DNA of 64,000 nt from Protonemura montana (lineage: Eukaryota > Arthropoda > Insecta > Plecoptera > Nemouridae). Below are positions 36,974 to 47,747 of this stretch, piece by piece (within the stretch, counting starts at the first letter, position 1; every line of letters begins with the position of its first letter). The stretch is from positions 7,945,201 through 8,009,200 of the forward strand of contig OX387607.1 in assembly GCA_947568835.1 (NCBI GenBank). The letters run 5' to 3'. The position numbers and the translations under genes were made by a program. The notes beneath the pieces were generated by a model. It saw only the letters and a list, made by a program, of their open reading frames with translations. It did no database searches and had not been told where the DNA came from.

Positions 36974-38570
36974 TTGCCTACATATTAAATACATTACTAA
37001 TTAAGTAAAATCCCTATGATATTCAGTATTACGGACACTGGTAGTAAATGAACATGGTACCAGTTTGAATTTATTAGTAAAATCAGATCACATGCCCAGC
37101 TTTTAAACACATTCTTTAAATTCTCCTAGCACCTATGCAGCAGGAGATTACGCCGTCGGCGGCCGGACCAGGACTGCGGCAGAGTACAGTTCTGTGGCCA
37201 GAATCAAATAGCGAGAACATCTTCCTGGCCGTGAAATAACGGTGCAACGCTAAGAAGAAACAAAAATGATTTGCCTACATATTAAATACATTACTAATTA
37301 AGTTAAATCCTTATGATATTAAGTATTACGGACACTGGTAGTAAATGAACATGGTACCAGTTTGAATTTATTAGTAAAATCAGATCACATGCCCAGCTTT
37401 TAAAAACATTCTTTATATTGTCCTAGCACCTATGCAGCAGGAGATTACGCCCTCGGCGGCCGGACCAGGACTACGGCAGAGTACAGTTCTTTGGCCAGAA
37501 TCAAATAGCGAGAACATCATCCTGGCCGTGAAATAACGGTGCAATGCTAAGAAGAAACTAAAATGATTTGCCTACATATTAAATACATTACTAATTAAGT
37601 AATATCCTTATGATATTAAGTATTACAGACACTGGTAGTTAATGAACATTGTACCAGTTTGAATTTATTAGTTAAAATAGATTACATGCCCAGCTTTTTA
37701 TAACAATCTTTATATTGTCCTAGCATCTATGCAGCAGGATAGTACGCAGTCGGCGGCCAGACCAAGACTGCAGCAGAGTACAGTTCTTTGGCCAGAATCA
37801 AATAGCGAGAACATCATCCTGGCCGTGAAATAATGGTGCAACGCTAAGAAGAAACCAAAATGATTTGCCCACATATTAAACACATTTCTAATTAAGTAAT
37901 ATCCTTATGATATATGTTAGTATGGACACTGGTAATAAATGACATTGGTACCAGTTTGAATTTATTAGTCAAATTAAATCTTAGGGCACGCTTTTAAAAT
38001 CTCTCTTGTCATTGCTCTAGCACCGATACAGCCAGAGATTAACAGTGTCAGCGGCTGTGCCAGGACTGCGGCAGAGTACCGTTTATCGGCCAGAATCGAA
38101 TCATGCCTCCCGAGTTCCATTCTTAGCAAGAACGTCTTTCTGGCCGGGAAAAAACCGTGCAACGCTGAGAAGAAACCAAAATGATTTGCCTACATATTAA
38201 ACACATTTCTTATTAAGTAATATCCTTATGATAAAAGTTAGTATGTACACTGGTAATAAATGACATTGGTACCAGTTTAAATTTATTAGTCAAATAAAAT
38301 CTTAGGGCACGCTTTTAAAATCTTTCCTGTCATTGCCCTAGTACCTATGCAGCCGGACATTAACGCCGTCTACAGCATATCGTGGCCATCACAACGTTAA
38401 AGACAAAGGTCTTCCAAAGTCATTGCCCTGCAGTGGTCGGCGGCTGTTCCAGGACTGCGGCAGTGTAAGATTCATTGGCGAGCATAGAATCACCGGTTCT
38501 AGGCCAAGCGGGAACCACTTCCTGGCCGTGAAGGAACCCTGCAATACCAGAGTGATATCGAACATCAATT
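36974..38570 (+). repeat. Sub-repeat array of terminal-exon-like units, copy B
   Basis: Same family as 31484-33780. TTGCC(T/C)ACATATTAAA recurs at 36974, 37271, 37568, 37865 and 38186, then the variant at 38569. The long type near 38030 is open to NAEKKPK, as in copy A, with conservative changes (V/I, S/L, G/A). Confidence 0.8.
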
Positions 38571-39080
38571 GCCTACATAATAAAGTCTTGAGTTATTTAG
38601 ATATATCATTACGGTACAAGATACAACAACCATTATATTTAATAAGTTATTGCTTTTTATTACTGAACAACATGATTTAAAGTATCTTAAGATGATTTAT
38701 CTTTTTCTGGACACGCTTTACATATTATTCCCACTATGTTCTAGCACCTGAGCAGTCAGGTATTGATGCCGTCGACTACTGATCACGCCAAGGTCCGCGA
38801 TCAAATCGTTCGCCGCGGTTAACCGAGGCCTATTCAAGACCAGACTTGGGATCATATCTGCAAGGACTAAATCCAAAGTTTAGCAATATCAAGCCAGGAA
38901 CCACGTCAGACAGAGAAACGAAGTCTGTGATTATCTTCAGAAGCTTGCCGGTGTAAGTTCTATGTTGGTAGATCCACGTATTTTTCTTCCAGTATTAAAA
39001 TATAACGTAGAGTGATCGCGAGTGAATTTGCCAACCCACGCAGCCATTGGAGGTCTAGCGGCCGGGTTTTTAATTCGTGT

Positions 39081-39120
39081 GTCAGTATAAAAAATCGTTT
39101 GTCAGTATAAAAAATCGTGT
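39081..39120 (+). promoter_or_regulatory. Duplicated TATA-like motif before copy C
   Basis: The block GTCAGTATAAAAAATCGT, present once in copy B, occurs twice here at a 20-bp spacing (TATAAAA at 39086 and 39106). Confidence 0.4.
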
Positions 39121-39144
39121 GACAGTGGAAATATGCGTGTGACA

Positions 39145-39269
39145 ATGGACTTTAGTGACGGCGAATTACTTGCCTTGCCCCACGTGTTCGGAGCTCCAAA
39201 CTTCCAGACTGCGGGCGATAGCCTCGCATGGACTGCAGCTCGGGGGTTGCCGTCGATTCTTCAAACAAG
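39145..39269 (+). pseudogene. Copy C exon I of the candidate gene
   Basis: ATG 39145 gives MDFSDGELLALPHVFGAPNF, with Val-Glu, Pro-Ala and later Gly-Ser changes against copy B. A further in-frame ATG lies at 39133. Exons II and III are deleted in this copy, and the read-through frame has a 2-bp deletion near 39325. Confidence 0.35.
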
Positions 39270-40884
39270 GTTAAACATGAGTAATAAGGCAAGTGAAGGG
39301 CAGGTTGAGGAATTGCTGCCACAGGGAACACTTTCTTTCAGCTGGTAATTATATTTCATGCTTGTATTTTGTTTCTTGCATTTTGTCTTTGTGTCCCGTT
39401 ACAGCAAGCGTGAAGAGGTCAGGCAGGATCCCATTTTTAGCTGACGACATTAAGAGCCCGAATGCTCTACTGTCCGTCATTCAAAGATGCCCGCTGGATG
39501 GCTCTTAGGTTGTATTTTAGCTCAACTACAGAGTGTCGAACTCTTGCAAATGTTCACCGAACTGATGGCTGAACGTAGGATGTAATAATAACTGACAAAT
39601 TCATCCAGTGGGCGCATTGGCCCTTGGGGTTGCAATGCGTCCCTGCACACTTGGGTGTCTATTGCCTTTCCAGTTTACCTAGCATCAGTTCCGTGGTCCT
39701 GAAGAGACGTCCACGATCGCCCAATCCCCGTAGTACAGTCCCATTTTAGCTAGAAACAAGCTCGATCACTCAAATCAACCCCCGCTAGTCGCCACCCTAC
39801 CGTCACATTACCTGGAACTCTCTTAACGGTATTATCGTACCTTTCAATGTCCCCAGACCTGAACGAGCTATTGATGCAAGGTAGCATCGGGTAGGTATCC
39901 ACAAGGAAGTGGGTCGGTGAATCAGATGCTCGGTCCGTCCACCGACTTCAAAGCACGGTTCTGTAACGGAGAGAGTGATCGAATAGGTTTGTCAGGTTCA
40001 ATCAGGGACATACAGCAATAGCCCAGTTATATGCACTTCAATTCAAAACAGTAGATAAAGGAATTAGCACATAACAGAAGTGAATAGTAATTGATGTAAA
40101 ACGTGGTTTTCTGTACCACCGATGTTATTTTCCCAATTTAATAAGATTAACTCCTTCTGTTGGGTTTTTCACATTTTAGCATTTAGTATAAAATTTATGC
40201 TTCTTTTAAAAATAGGCAAACTTATAGTGACCTAGACTTTTTACTTATGAAATCATGATTGTCAGTTACTAGAAATGAAATAGGACAACTTGTCTCCCAC
40301 CATTAGCCTTTGAAATAGTGCGCACCAATTTTCCGGTTCAGTCTAGGCTCCTTAGTGTAGTAAGTTTCAGCGCGCCCAATCAAGCGACAACGCAGAACTT
40401 CGAGATCTTCCAGCATCGTTGTACGGGGGCGTTCTGCACAGCTCGCGTTAAGCGAGCTCGGCCGTTTTGGGGGGAAAACACACACATGTAGCGCTAATTC
40501 CTTGACCGTCCTAGAAGTATGTCATGCAAGAGTAAACTCATCGCTTCACGTGGGTGGACCTTGCCTTTTACGGGGTGCACCGCCCCAAGGACAGTTTGAG
40601 CAAACGCTCCTGTCATACAAAGAGCACGTGCTCACCGGTATCGCGATTACGGGAAGTTATTTCCCAACTCGTGTGCAAAGTGAGTGCTTCAAGATAGTGA
40701 AATGATGAAAACAGAAGCACATGCAAGAAAACTCTGAATATTAGAAGTCTTTTGGAAATCATGTACGTAAATTCGTTAATTACATAATTATTCTGCAGCA
40801 TGATAATTACTTATCTCAAATTGTATATGACTCTCCTACACTTGCCTCACTAATGCAATACTTTTCGTTTTGTTTTGGAATGTT
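39197..40884 (+). repeat. Large tandem unit, copy C (partial)
   Basis: Near-identical to A and B up to TTTTGGAATGTT at about 40884. It then jumps to sequence resembling 36270 onward of copy B, so roughly 580 bp holding two exon-like segments is missing. The continuation to about 41230 is a much more diverged relative of the same unit. Confidence 0.9.
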
Positions 40885-41560
40885 TCATGTTTACTTCCCG
40901 ATCTGCTATTTTCCTTGCCAGCTGTAAGCTGGCATGAAGATAATGAAAGATTTTGATGATTACTGCTGAGTCGCTGAGTGCCTTGGACATCTGCACTTGT
41001 CACAACATGATTGGTTTAGATGCGGTGTTCATACCACACATTGCTGATAAGGTCAACAGCGTGTAAGTTGAATATCCAGTGAGATGACTGCTTTATACAT
41101 GCTTAGCAACTGTCATTTTGCTTCTATTTATATTGTACACAGTATAACTTCATCTTCTCTTATCTGGAAAACGTTGGGTATGGAAATTCTAGCGCTAAAC
41201 TTTGCAATCTTTTTCCAATTTATCGTGTCACACATAAGGAACCTGTGTAACATAAGCATGAGCTGGACACTTTACCTAAAGTTACTTATATCTTTGATTG
41301 ACTTGTGGTTCAAATCTTCAAAGCTTACTCTTTCTTCGTTAAACGTACCGACAGGGCTACCTCGTTGGAGCGTTTTGAAAGAACTGTGAGAAAACGTGCT
41401 TTCGAGTATGGCTGTGCCATATTAGAAATATTTTTGCCAACGCCTGTTTGCTATCAACGGAGTCCACCTGACACTTTAATATCGTAACGGGATACAAAAT
41501 ATCGCCTTAGAGTTGTCCAGCGCGACAGTGTAAAATGCTGATTTTTTGTGCTCATTTCAG

Positions 41561-43330
41561 ATCGCCACGCAATTAATTAGTGAAGTTGATGCTGACGCAG
41601 CACCGTGCCCCAACGCAGACATGAAGAGGACCCTGCCTGACAGTTCAGATTATTTCATTTCTGATCCTGCTAGCTGAATCTCATCATAACGTCACTTTGA
41701 GATCTTCTAGACCTACAAGATTTTCGAGACTGTCGAGACCTTTGAGATCTTTAAGATCTTCAAGATCTTCGATATCTTCGATGGCTTGGAATTTGACATT
41801 AACTGGTAAGTGAAGTAAAAATACATTCAAAGATTTTGCCATTTTTTTCGGCATATTTTGTGCAAATCTATATTAACTGTTTTTTCACATAGGTCGTGGT
41901 GTCCTTGCTTTGCTGCAAAGATGACTTGAAGACATCTGAACGCCCTCTAATCGACTTGGTTCTTCACCCTGGAATGCAGCTACTTCTCTGGGGTGCCCTC
42001 AATCCTTCCACCATAACATCGAGACCTTCGAGATTTTCGAGATAGTTGATAACTTCGAGACCTTTGATGACTTGGAATTTGACATGTACTGGTAAGTGAA
42101 GTAAAAATATATTTAATTTTGTATTGTTTGGCATGTTTTGTACACATTCTCATGTAATGTTAATTCACATAGGTCCCTGTTTTTCTGCAGAGATGCTGTA
42201 GAGAGGCCTGACCGCCCTAAGATCGATTTGGTTCTTTGCCCTGGAATGCAACATTGCGTGGTTTTCTGCGATCTCATCGTTTTGAGACAGTCTTCCCCAT
42301 GGTGGTCCTTTGTAGGCTCTAGTTCAACCTCCTCCCAGCATCACATCGGGACCTTTGATACTTTCGAGACTTTCAAGATCTTCTAGATATTCGAGATCTT
42401 CGAGATCATCAAGGACTTGCAATTTTAAATACACTGGCAAGTGAAGTAAAAAGATAGTTAAATTGATATTTTTCGGTTTTTTTTTGTGCACATTTTCATT
42501 TACCGTTTACTCTTACATAGGGCGTGGTGTCCCTGTTTTGCTGCAAAAATGGCTTGAAGACAACTGAGCACCCTCTGATCGACTTGATTCTCCACCCTGG
42601 AATGAAGCGTCTTCCTCTTGTGGCCCTTGGTGGGCTCCAGTTCAAATTCCTTCCACCATCACTTCGAAATCTTCGAGACTTTCAAGATCCTCGAGATCTT
42701 TAAGATCCTTGCGATCTTCGAGATCTTCGAGACCTTCAAGATCTTCGAGACCTTCAAGATCATCTAGATCTTCGAGATCTTCGAGACCTTCAAGATCTTC
42801 GAGACCTTCAAGATCTTCGAGACCTTCAAGATCTTCGAGACCTTCAAGATCATCTAGATCTTCGAGATCTTCGAGACCTTCAAGATCTTCGAGACCTTCA
42901 AGATCTTCGAGACCTTCAAGATCTTCGAGACCTTCAAGATCATCTAGATCTTCGAGATCTTCGTGATATTCGAGATATTCAAGAGTCTCGAGATCCTTGA
43001 AATCATTGAGGACTTGCAATTTGATATTTTCTGGTAAGTAAAGTAATATATTAAAATGTACATTTTTTGACATATTGTGTGCACATTTTCATGTACTGTT
43101 AACTCACACAGATCGCGGTGTCCCTGATTTGCTGCAAATATGGCTTGAAGACATCTGAACTACCTCTGATCGACTTGATTCTCCACCCTGGAATACCATG
43201 TGGCATGTATTGCTGCGACCTTCTCGTGCTGAGCCAGCCTTCCTCTTTGATAGGCTCCAGTTCAACATCCTCTGAGAATCACTTATAGAACTTCGTGATC
43301 TTTGAGATCTTGGAATTTGAAATATACCGG
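41561..43330 (+). repeat. Second terminal-exon-like family, five units
   Basis: Units start after acceptors at 41561, 41893, 42173, 42521 and 43112 (a sixth is at 46329). Most end at a TG(G)TAAGTGAAGT-type donor. Phase 0 frames: IATQLISEVDADAAPCPNAD (41561, stop 41675-41677), VVVSLLCCKDDLKTSERPLI (41893), GVVSLFCCKNGLKTTEHPLI (42521), IAVSLICCKYGLKTSELPLI (43112). The 42173 unit lost two codons' worth of bases and fits phase 2. The shared core is PLIDL(V/I)LHPG. Each frame ends near a GAGATCTTC-rich tail. They resemble duplicated, partly decayed terminal exons of an unrecognised gene. Confidence 0.6.
42680..42970. repeat. Minisatellite of GAGATCTTC/GAGACCTTCAAGATCTTC words
   Basis: A roughly 9/18-bp motif is repeated about 30 times inside the 42521 unit, with a higher-order period of about 102 bp. 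The minus frame would read repeats of [10 protein letters not shown] and the plus frame repeats of RSSRPS. Both follow from the period being a multiple of three, and neither is evidence of a protein. Confidence 0.85.
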
Positions 43331-44439
43331 TAAGTGAGATAAAAGTAAATGAAAATCGACTTTTTTCGACATATTTTGTACCAGAAATCCGAACCGAAAT
43401 CGATAACAGTCCCGGTTCCATTTTTTTTTAATTACGGTTCTGGTTCCAATTTTTTTTTAAATAATGGTTCTAGTTCTGATTTTTAAATATTGTGAATTTA
43501 GGTTTTGGTTCTGCTTCGGGTTCTTGCAAAATACGAATTTTGGTTCTGGTTCTGGTTCCGGCTCTGTAATCAATATTTTGGTTCCAAGAACAATTTTCCG
43601 AAATAACCGTTTATGTGGCTTTATCGGCTACTAATATTTTATTTTCTGTTTCTTCAAATTCTTATCTTTTTGGCTTTGGTAACGGCTATACGTAGTTGTG
43701 TAATGTAGCTGCCTTGTGATGTAGCAATTTTGTGTGGCGATTTCATTTTAAATAGTGATTAAGGGCAAAGACCTCTAGTGATTTCAGACACATTTTTTCC
43801 GTTTTTTTCTGGCCGTAACATTGAAGGTAGAATTTTAGAAATCAAGTATGTTGTAGGTTAAGGGGGTTCATATGGAATGTGAAAATCGATACTAGAGCTA
43901 ATATGTTTGGCTTTATTCTTACGTGTTGCTGAGTCACTAATAAAATAACACTCGAAAAATTATTCTGTGGGAAATTTAAGGGAAACTGGGAAAAACACCT
44001 TTTTGTTGTCGCCTTCGGTTTTCCGAGAAATAATAGATTTGAGTGGTTGGCAATTTTTTATTTCATCTACAATACTAATCTTGAGAGAGTACCAAGTTTG
44101 CATACATCTTACTTATCTAATTCCAAATAAAACAATTGTTTTTCATAGTGTTCAAATGAGTAAAAAATAACGCACGTGTTTTAACGCCGAAATCCTACCA
44201 GTTGATACAATTTTGAAAGCTGTAATTTGTTATTCTATACCCTTAAGCACGAAGATTCCAGAAATGTTAGTCTCAACTCAATCAGATAAATACTGTCAAT
44301 GAAACCGAAGTCCGCGTAAGTCGGTGCGCTGCGCTTTATTACGTACAGTAGCTAACGACAGCGAGTCGGAGCGAGTCGCTCAGACGCTCAATCGCTAACA
44401 AGTTTATTTTTTGAAAAAATCTCCACTTGCCAAAATAAA

Positions 44440-45184
44440 CTTAAATATTTCATTCTTCCTCAATCTGTAGTCACTTTGATGTGAATATCATTGAAAATTG
44501 AGTTTGATGTAGCTATCTTTTAGCTGTTTTGGAACGCATATGAGACTGAAATATTTGCGTTCTCGTCATGTCATGACTGCCCAAATGTCCCGACGGGAAG
44601 AAATAATGAATAATCCGACTGCTCGCAAACATGACCCGGACATCGTTGGTGCCCGTACGAAACATTTTCTTGTTAACAAGGGCCCATATCGTACTTCGGA
44701 GCCTTTTCCGACTTGCACTGAGTAAAAAGCAAAAACGAAGCTTTTTTGCCCGCTACTATCAAACTAAATACAAAACGGGACTTGGCTATTCACCTGCACT
44801 CGATTTCGCGTATTGTCAATCGTGTTGGCTATTTGCTGTCAGAAAAAGACAAGTAGCTGTTAAAATGAAGGGAAGTTACCCCGGGGCAAATGGAATTCGT
44901 GACTGGAAACAACTATATGTCACTTTTCACCTTGGATCGCCTTCGGTGATCCCGATTAATTACTGAATCGCAAAGAATTGCTGATTTCTAGTATCCACAC
45001 ATATGTTTAAGTATCTTTTTCAGCATTCGCAAGTGAACGTAAACAACTATATGCGATTCAGAAATATCAGAACCCCTTCCTTAGTGGGGTGGGGAGGGTG
45101 GGGGGGGGGGGGGGGGGGGGGGTGGGGGGGGGTCCCAAGGAAAAATCTTGCCCCCTGGTCCTGGGATACCTAGTTACGCCACTG
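44440..45184. mobile_element. Second copy of the CAGTGGCGTAACTA hAT-type element (one end resolved)
   Basis: The right end ...TAGTTACGCCACTG at 45184 and the interior to about 44440 match, inverted, the element at 25798-27211. It begins exactly where the transposase frame stops, so it inserted into the ZBED5-like hAT. The left end was not found. A long G run (about 45102-45128) lies just inside the end. Confidence 0.6.
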
Positions 45185-45657
45185 ATGTCTGCCAGATACG
45201 CTAGTTTGCCAAGCCACTCGGTTTCTGAAAGGAGTTCTGTAACGGGATTGTTTCTCTCCTTCAAAAAAACTAGAGCCTCATCGCGCAAATCGAATAATTG
45301 AGTGAGAACTTTACCTCGTTACAGCCCGCAAACATCCGCGTGCAGGTGAAGTGTCGAATCACAGGCACCTGTCTCCTCGCACAAAATTGAAAATATTCTT
45401 GAATTGAGCGAACTTGCTTTCACAAAATTGACTATTTTCACACACTCGTTCAGCACCTGGTTCAATTCGGGAGTCATTTTTTTGCTTGCTAACGTCTCGC
45501 AATGAATAAAACAGTGCGTCAGTAGAATAATTTCTGAAGCAACCGATGGATGTTGATGGTTTTTGATATTTAATAATGATTTTGTTATCATCGCCGGGTT
45601 TCGTTTGTTTTTTGGATGTAGATGCACTAACACCGTTCTAACACCAAAATCACACAA
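45185..45657 (-). pseudogene. hAT transposase fragment (ZBED5/SCAND3-like)
   Basis: Minus-strand frame: THCFIHCETLASKKMTPELN, then VLNECVKIVNFVKASSLNSR and LHLHADVCGL. After a frame break it continues LRDEALVFLKERNNPV and LGKLAYLADI. These match the CFIHREALASKKM..NEVLNDVVKIVNFIKAR type of domesticated and mobile ZBED5-like transposases. The frame ends abruptly at 45185, where another element's end begins. Confidence 0.7.
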
Positions 45658-46328
45658 AGACCCCCGTCGCGACGTGCTTCCCGTTCAGAAGTTCGAGACT
45701 GACTGACTAGGGCCACATCATTTGAACCATCCTCTTGCTTTTTTCAAGTCAGGGTTGGTAGTGATTTTGTGAAACTGCAGGAAGTCTGGACAAATAACCC
45801 TTTGTCGGTGCCTCAATATACCAAAAACTCCCAGTAGTTAAAATGAGTAGATATATCCACCGCCACAGCCGAAGCCGCCACAATGTTGAGTTTGTCATAT
45901 TTTGTTTTGGGTTTGGATACTATTTCGGAGTATTCATTATATGTTAGTACATCGAATTCGAAGTAGCCGGGGAGGGGGCGGGGGGGGGGGGGGGGGTCTG
46001 TCAGTGCAGGAACGAGTAACCACAGATAGGTTAGACATGTAAACATTTCATTCTTATACACAACTAACGCTACCCAATTTGGCCAAAATAAAAATAAAAG
46101 TAGTACATTTTTACAATCAGTAAGGGCGGAATCGTAATACAATCGAAAAAAACTGTTATTTTTTGTTTATCCCAATAACGATTCCGGTTCCGATTAAATT
46201 CTGGCAAAATATCAAATTACGGTTCCGATTCCAGTTTCGGTTCCTCGAAATATTTCGGGTTTTTCGGGTTCCGGTCCAGTTTTGGTCCCTGTTTCGTACA
46301 CATTTTCATATACCGTTTACTCGCATAG

Positions 46329-46610
46329 GTCGTGGGTGCCCCTATTTCGCTTGCGAGATTGCTCTGGAGAGGTCTGAATTCGCCCTCTGATTGACTTGGT
46401 TCTCCACGCTGGGATGCCGTGTCTTCCTCTTGTGGCCCTTGATGGGCTCCAGTTCAACCACCTTCCACCATAACTTCGAGACCTTCAAGATCCTCGAGAT
46501 CTTCAAGATCCTCGAGATCTTCAAGATCTTCGAGATCTTCGAGACCTTCGAGAACTTCGAGACCTTCGAGAACTTCGAGATCTTCGAGGACTTGGATTTG
46601 ACATTAACTG
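46329..46610 (+). pseudogene. Sixth unit of the PLIDL terminal-exon family
   Basis: Begins GTCGTGGGTGCCCC after GCATAG. An extra G shifts the frame relative to the other units, so the family frame is broken. The 9-bp-type GAGATCTTC tail and an ACTGGTGAG donor follow. It is separated from the 43112 unit by the hAT at 43382-46291. Confidence 0.5.
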
Positions 46611-47584
46611 GTGAGTGCTGAAAAAGATTTTCTGTACGACTTTTCCTGTACACCATCTCATCGTTATACTTTCATTTATCTCTCATCTCATCGCAGTCTT
46701 TGTCAACTCATTTGTCCACAAAACACTTAAAACGACTCCCCTGTAGTTCTTTTCCCGTACCTCATAAGCCATTTTTGAAATGGCTGATTAGAAAATTGAG
46801 TTTCTCTTTGGCATATTATATATCTGAGATGAAGAAAATGTCAGCAGCTTTGGACCATACAACGGCAAACTAGTTCTGCATAGTTCGTCCAATACACATT
46901 TTAAGCATGGTGTGCAATTTTCCTCATAATTAGGTGCTTAAGTCCCAGATCTTGCGCGTGCTGTATCGAGGGTCAGTTTCAATACAGAAAACCACATGGG
47001 GTTCCTTTATCAATCCGTTCATTCAATAGAATAATACCGCTTCTCAAAGTCACTTTTAGGTTTGAAGGTCAGCATGGCACGGAATTTTTTCTGATATAAT
47101 GTAATCATTTTAGAGAGATTTCTCAAAATCTCTGGAAATTGTAACTGGAAATTGTAGTGTCATTCGGGAGTTTGGAACTCACTGAGTTGACAATTCCTAG
47201 CGTCGCCTCTCTTCGTTTCAGAACGACGCCTCGACTCTGCCAAGCTGCAATGTAGCCGTCCACGCTGCGACTCTTTCCCGTCTTGCGGCGATGCTTTCGA
47301 CAACCTGGTCGGGCGATTTTCATTGAGCCTTTTTGCGATGCCTTATGCCTTACATCGATTTGCTTAGCCAAATGAAATGCAACGATGCTATAGAAATGAT
47401 CAATCAATATTTTATTTAGGTCTTCTCTTTGTTCGATTGCGTCTTCGCAAGCGTTGACCACAGCGCATGCTTTGTATAATATAAGTTTGAATTTTCAATA
47501 CTTGCTAAACTAGGCTTCCGCTCAGTATACGCTTTTAAGTTAAAGCTTTATTGCTACAATTAGATGCTTTGCAATGCGTCGTAT
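46611..47584. other. No supported feature
   Basis: Mixed composition with short frames only (largest about 112 codons, minus, 47123-47461, with no recognisable motif). Confidence 0.3.
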
Positions 47585-47593
47585 GAATCTATT

Positions 47594-47616
47594 TGTATTG
47601 TATTGTATTGTATTGT
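47594..47616. repeat. (ATTGT)n tract at the 3' tail of the non-LTR element
   Basis: A short pentanucleotide tract, TGTATTGTATTGTATTGTAT, downstream (in minus orientation) of the reverse transcriptase ORF. It probably marks the 3' end of the element. Confidence 0.6.
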
Positions 47617-47747
47617 TTTTTTATTTTTCAATTTCTTTACAGAAACACTCATTAGTTGGATTGCAACATAATTTGAGCATGAAAAAAGGTCCGAATGTGC
47701 ATAAAATACATCGAGATGAAAAATTAAAACCTAATACATATGTACAG

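Larger units (their letters stand above)
34008..39196 (+). repeat. Large tandem unit, copy B (5189 bp)
   Basis: Same content as copy A but one fewer sub-repeat (spacings 297, 297, 297, 321, 383 bp), which accounts for the roughly 300-bp length difference. Its exon frames are intact (see 33956-36354). Confidence 0.95.
43382..46291 (-). mobile_element. ZBED5-like hAT transposon, degenerate
   Basis: Ends CAGAAATCCGAACCG... and ...CCAGTTTTGGTCCCTG, weak inverted repeats of the hAT CAG..CTG kind. Flanking 8-mers TTTTGTAC (43374-43381) and TTTCGTAC (46292-46299) are 7 of 8 identical. Subterminal regions on both sides are rich in GGTTCCG words. The transposase remnant 45185-45657 lies inside. It separates two units of the PLIDL exon family. 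Confidence 0.7.

Noticed and set aside
42642..43073. 143-codon minus ORF rich in LEDLEG repeats
   Set aside because: It is a by-product of a 9/18-bp minisatellite; the opposite strand is equally open, and the splice-bounded plus frame explains the locus better.
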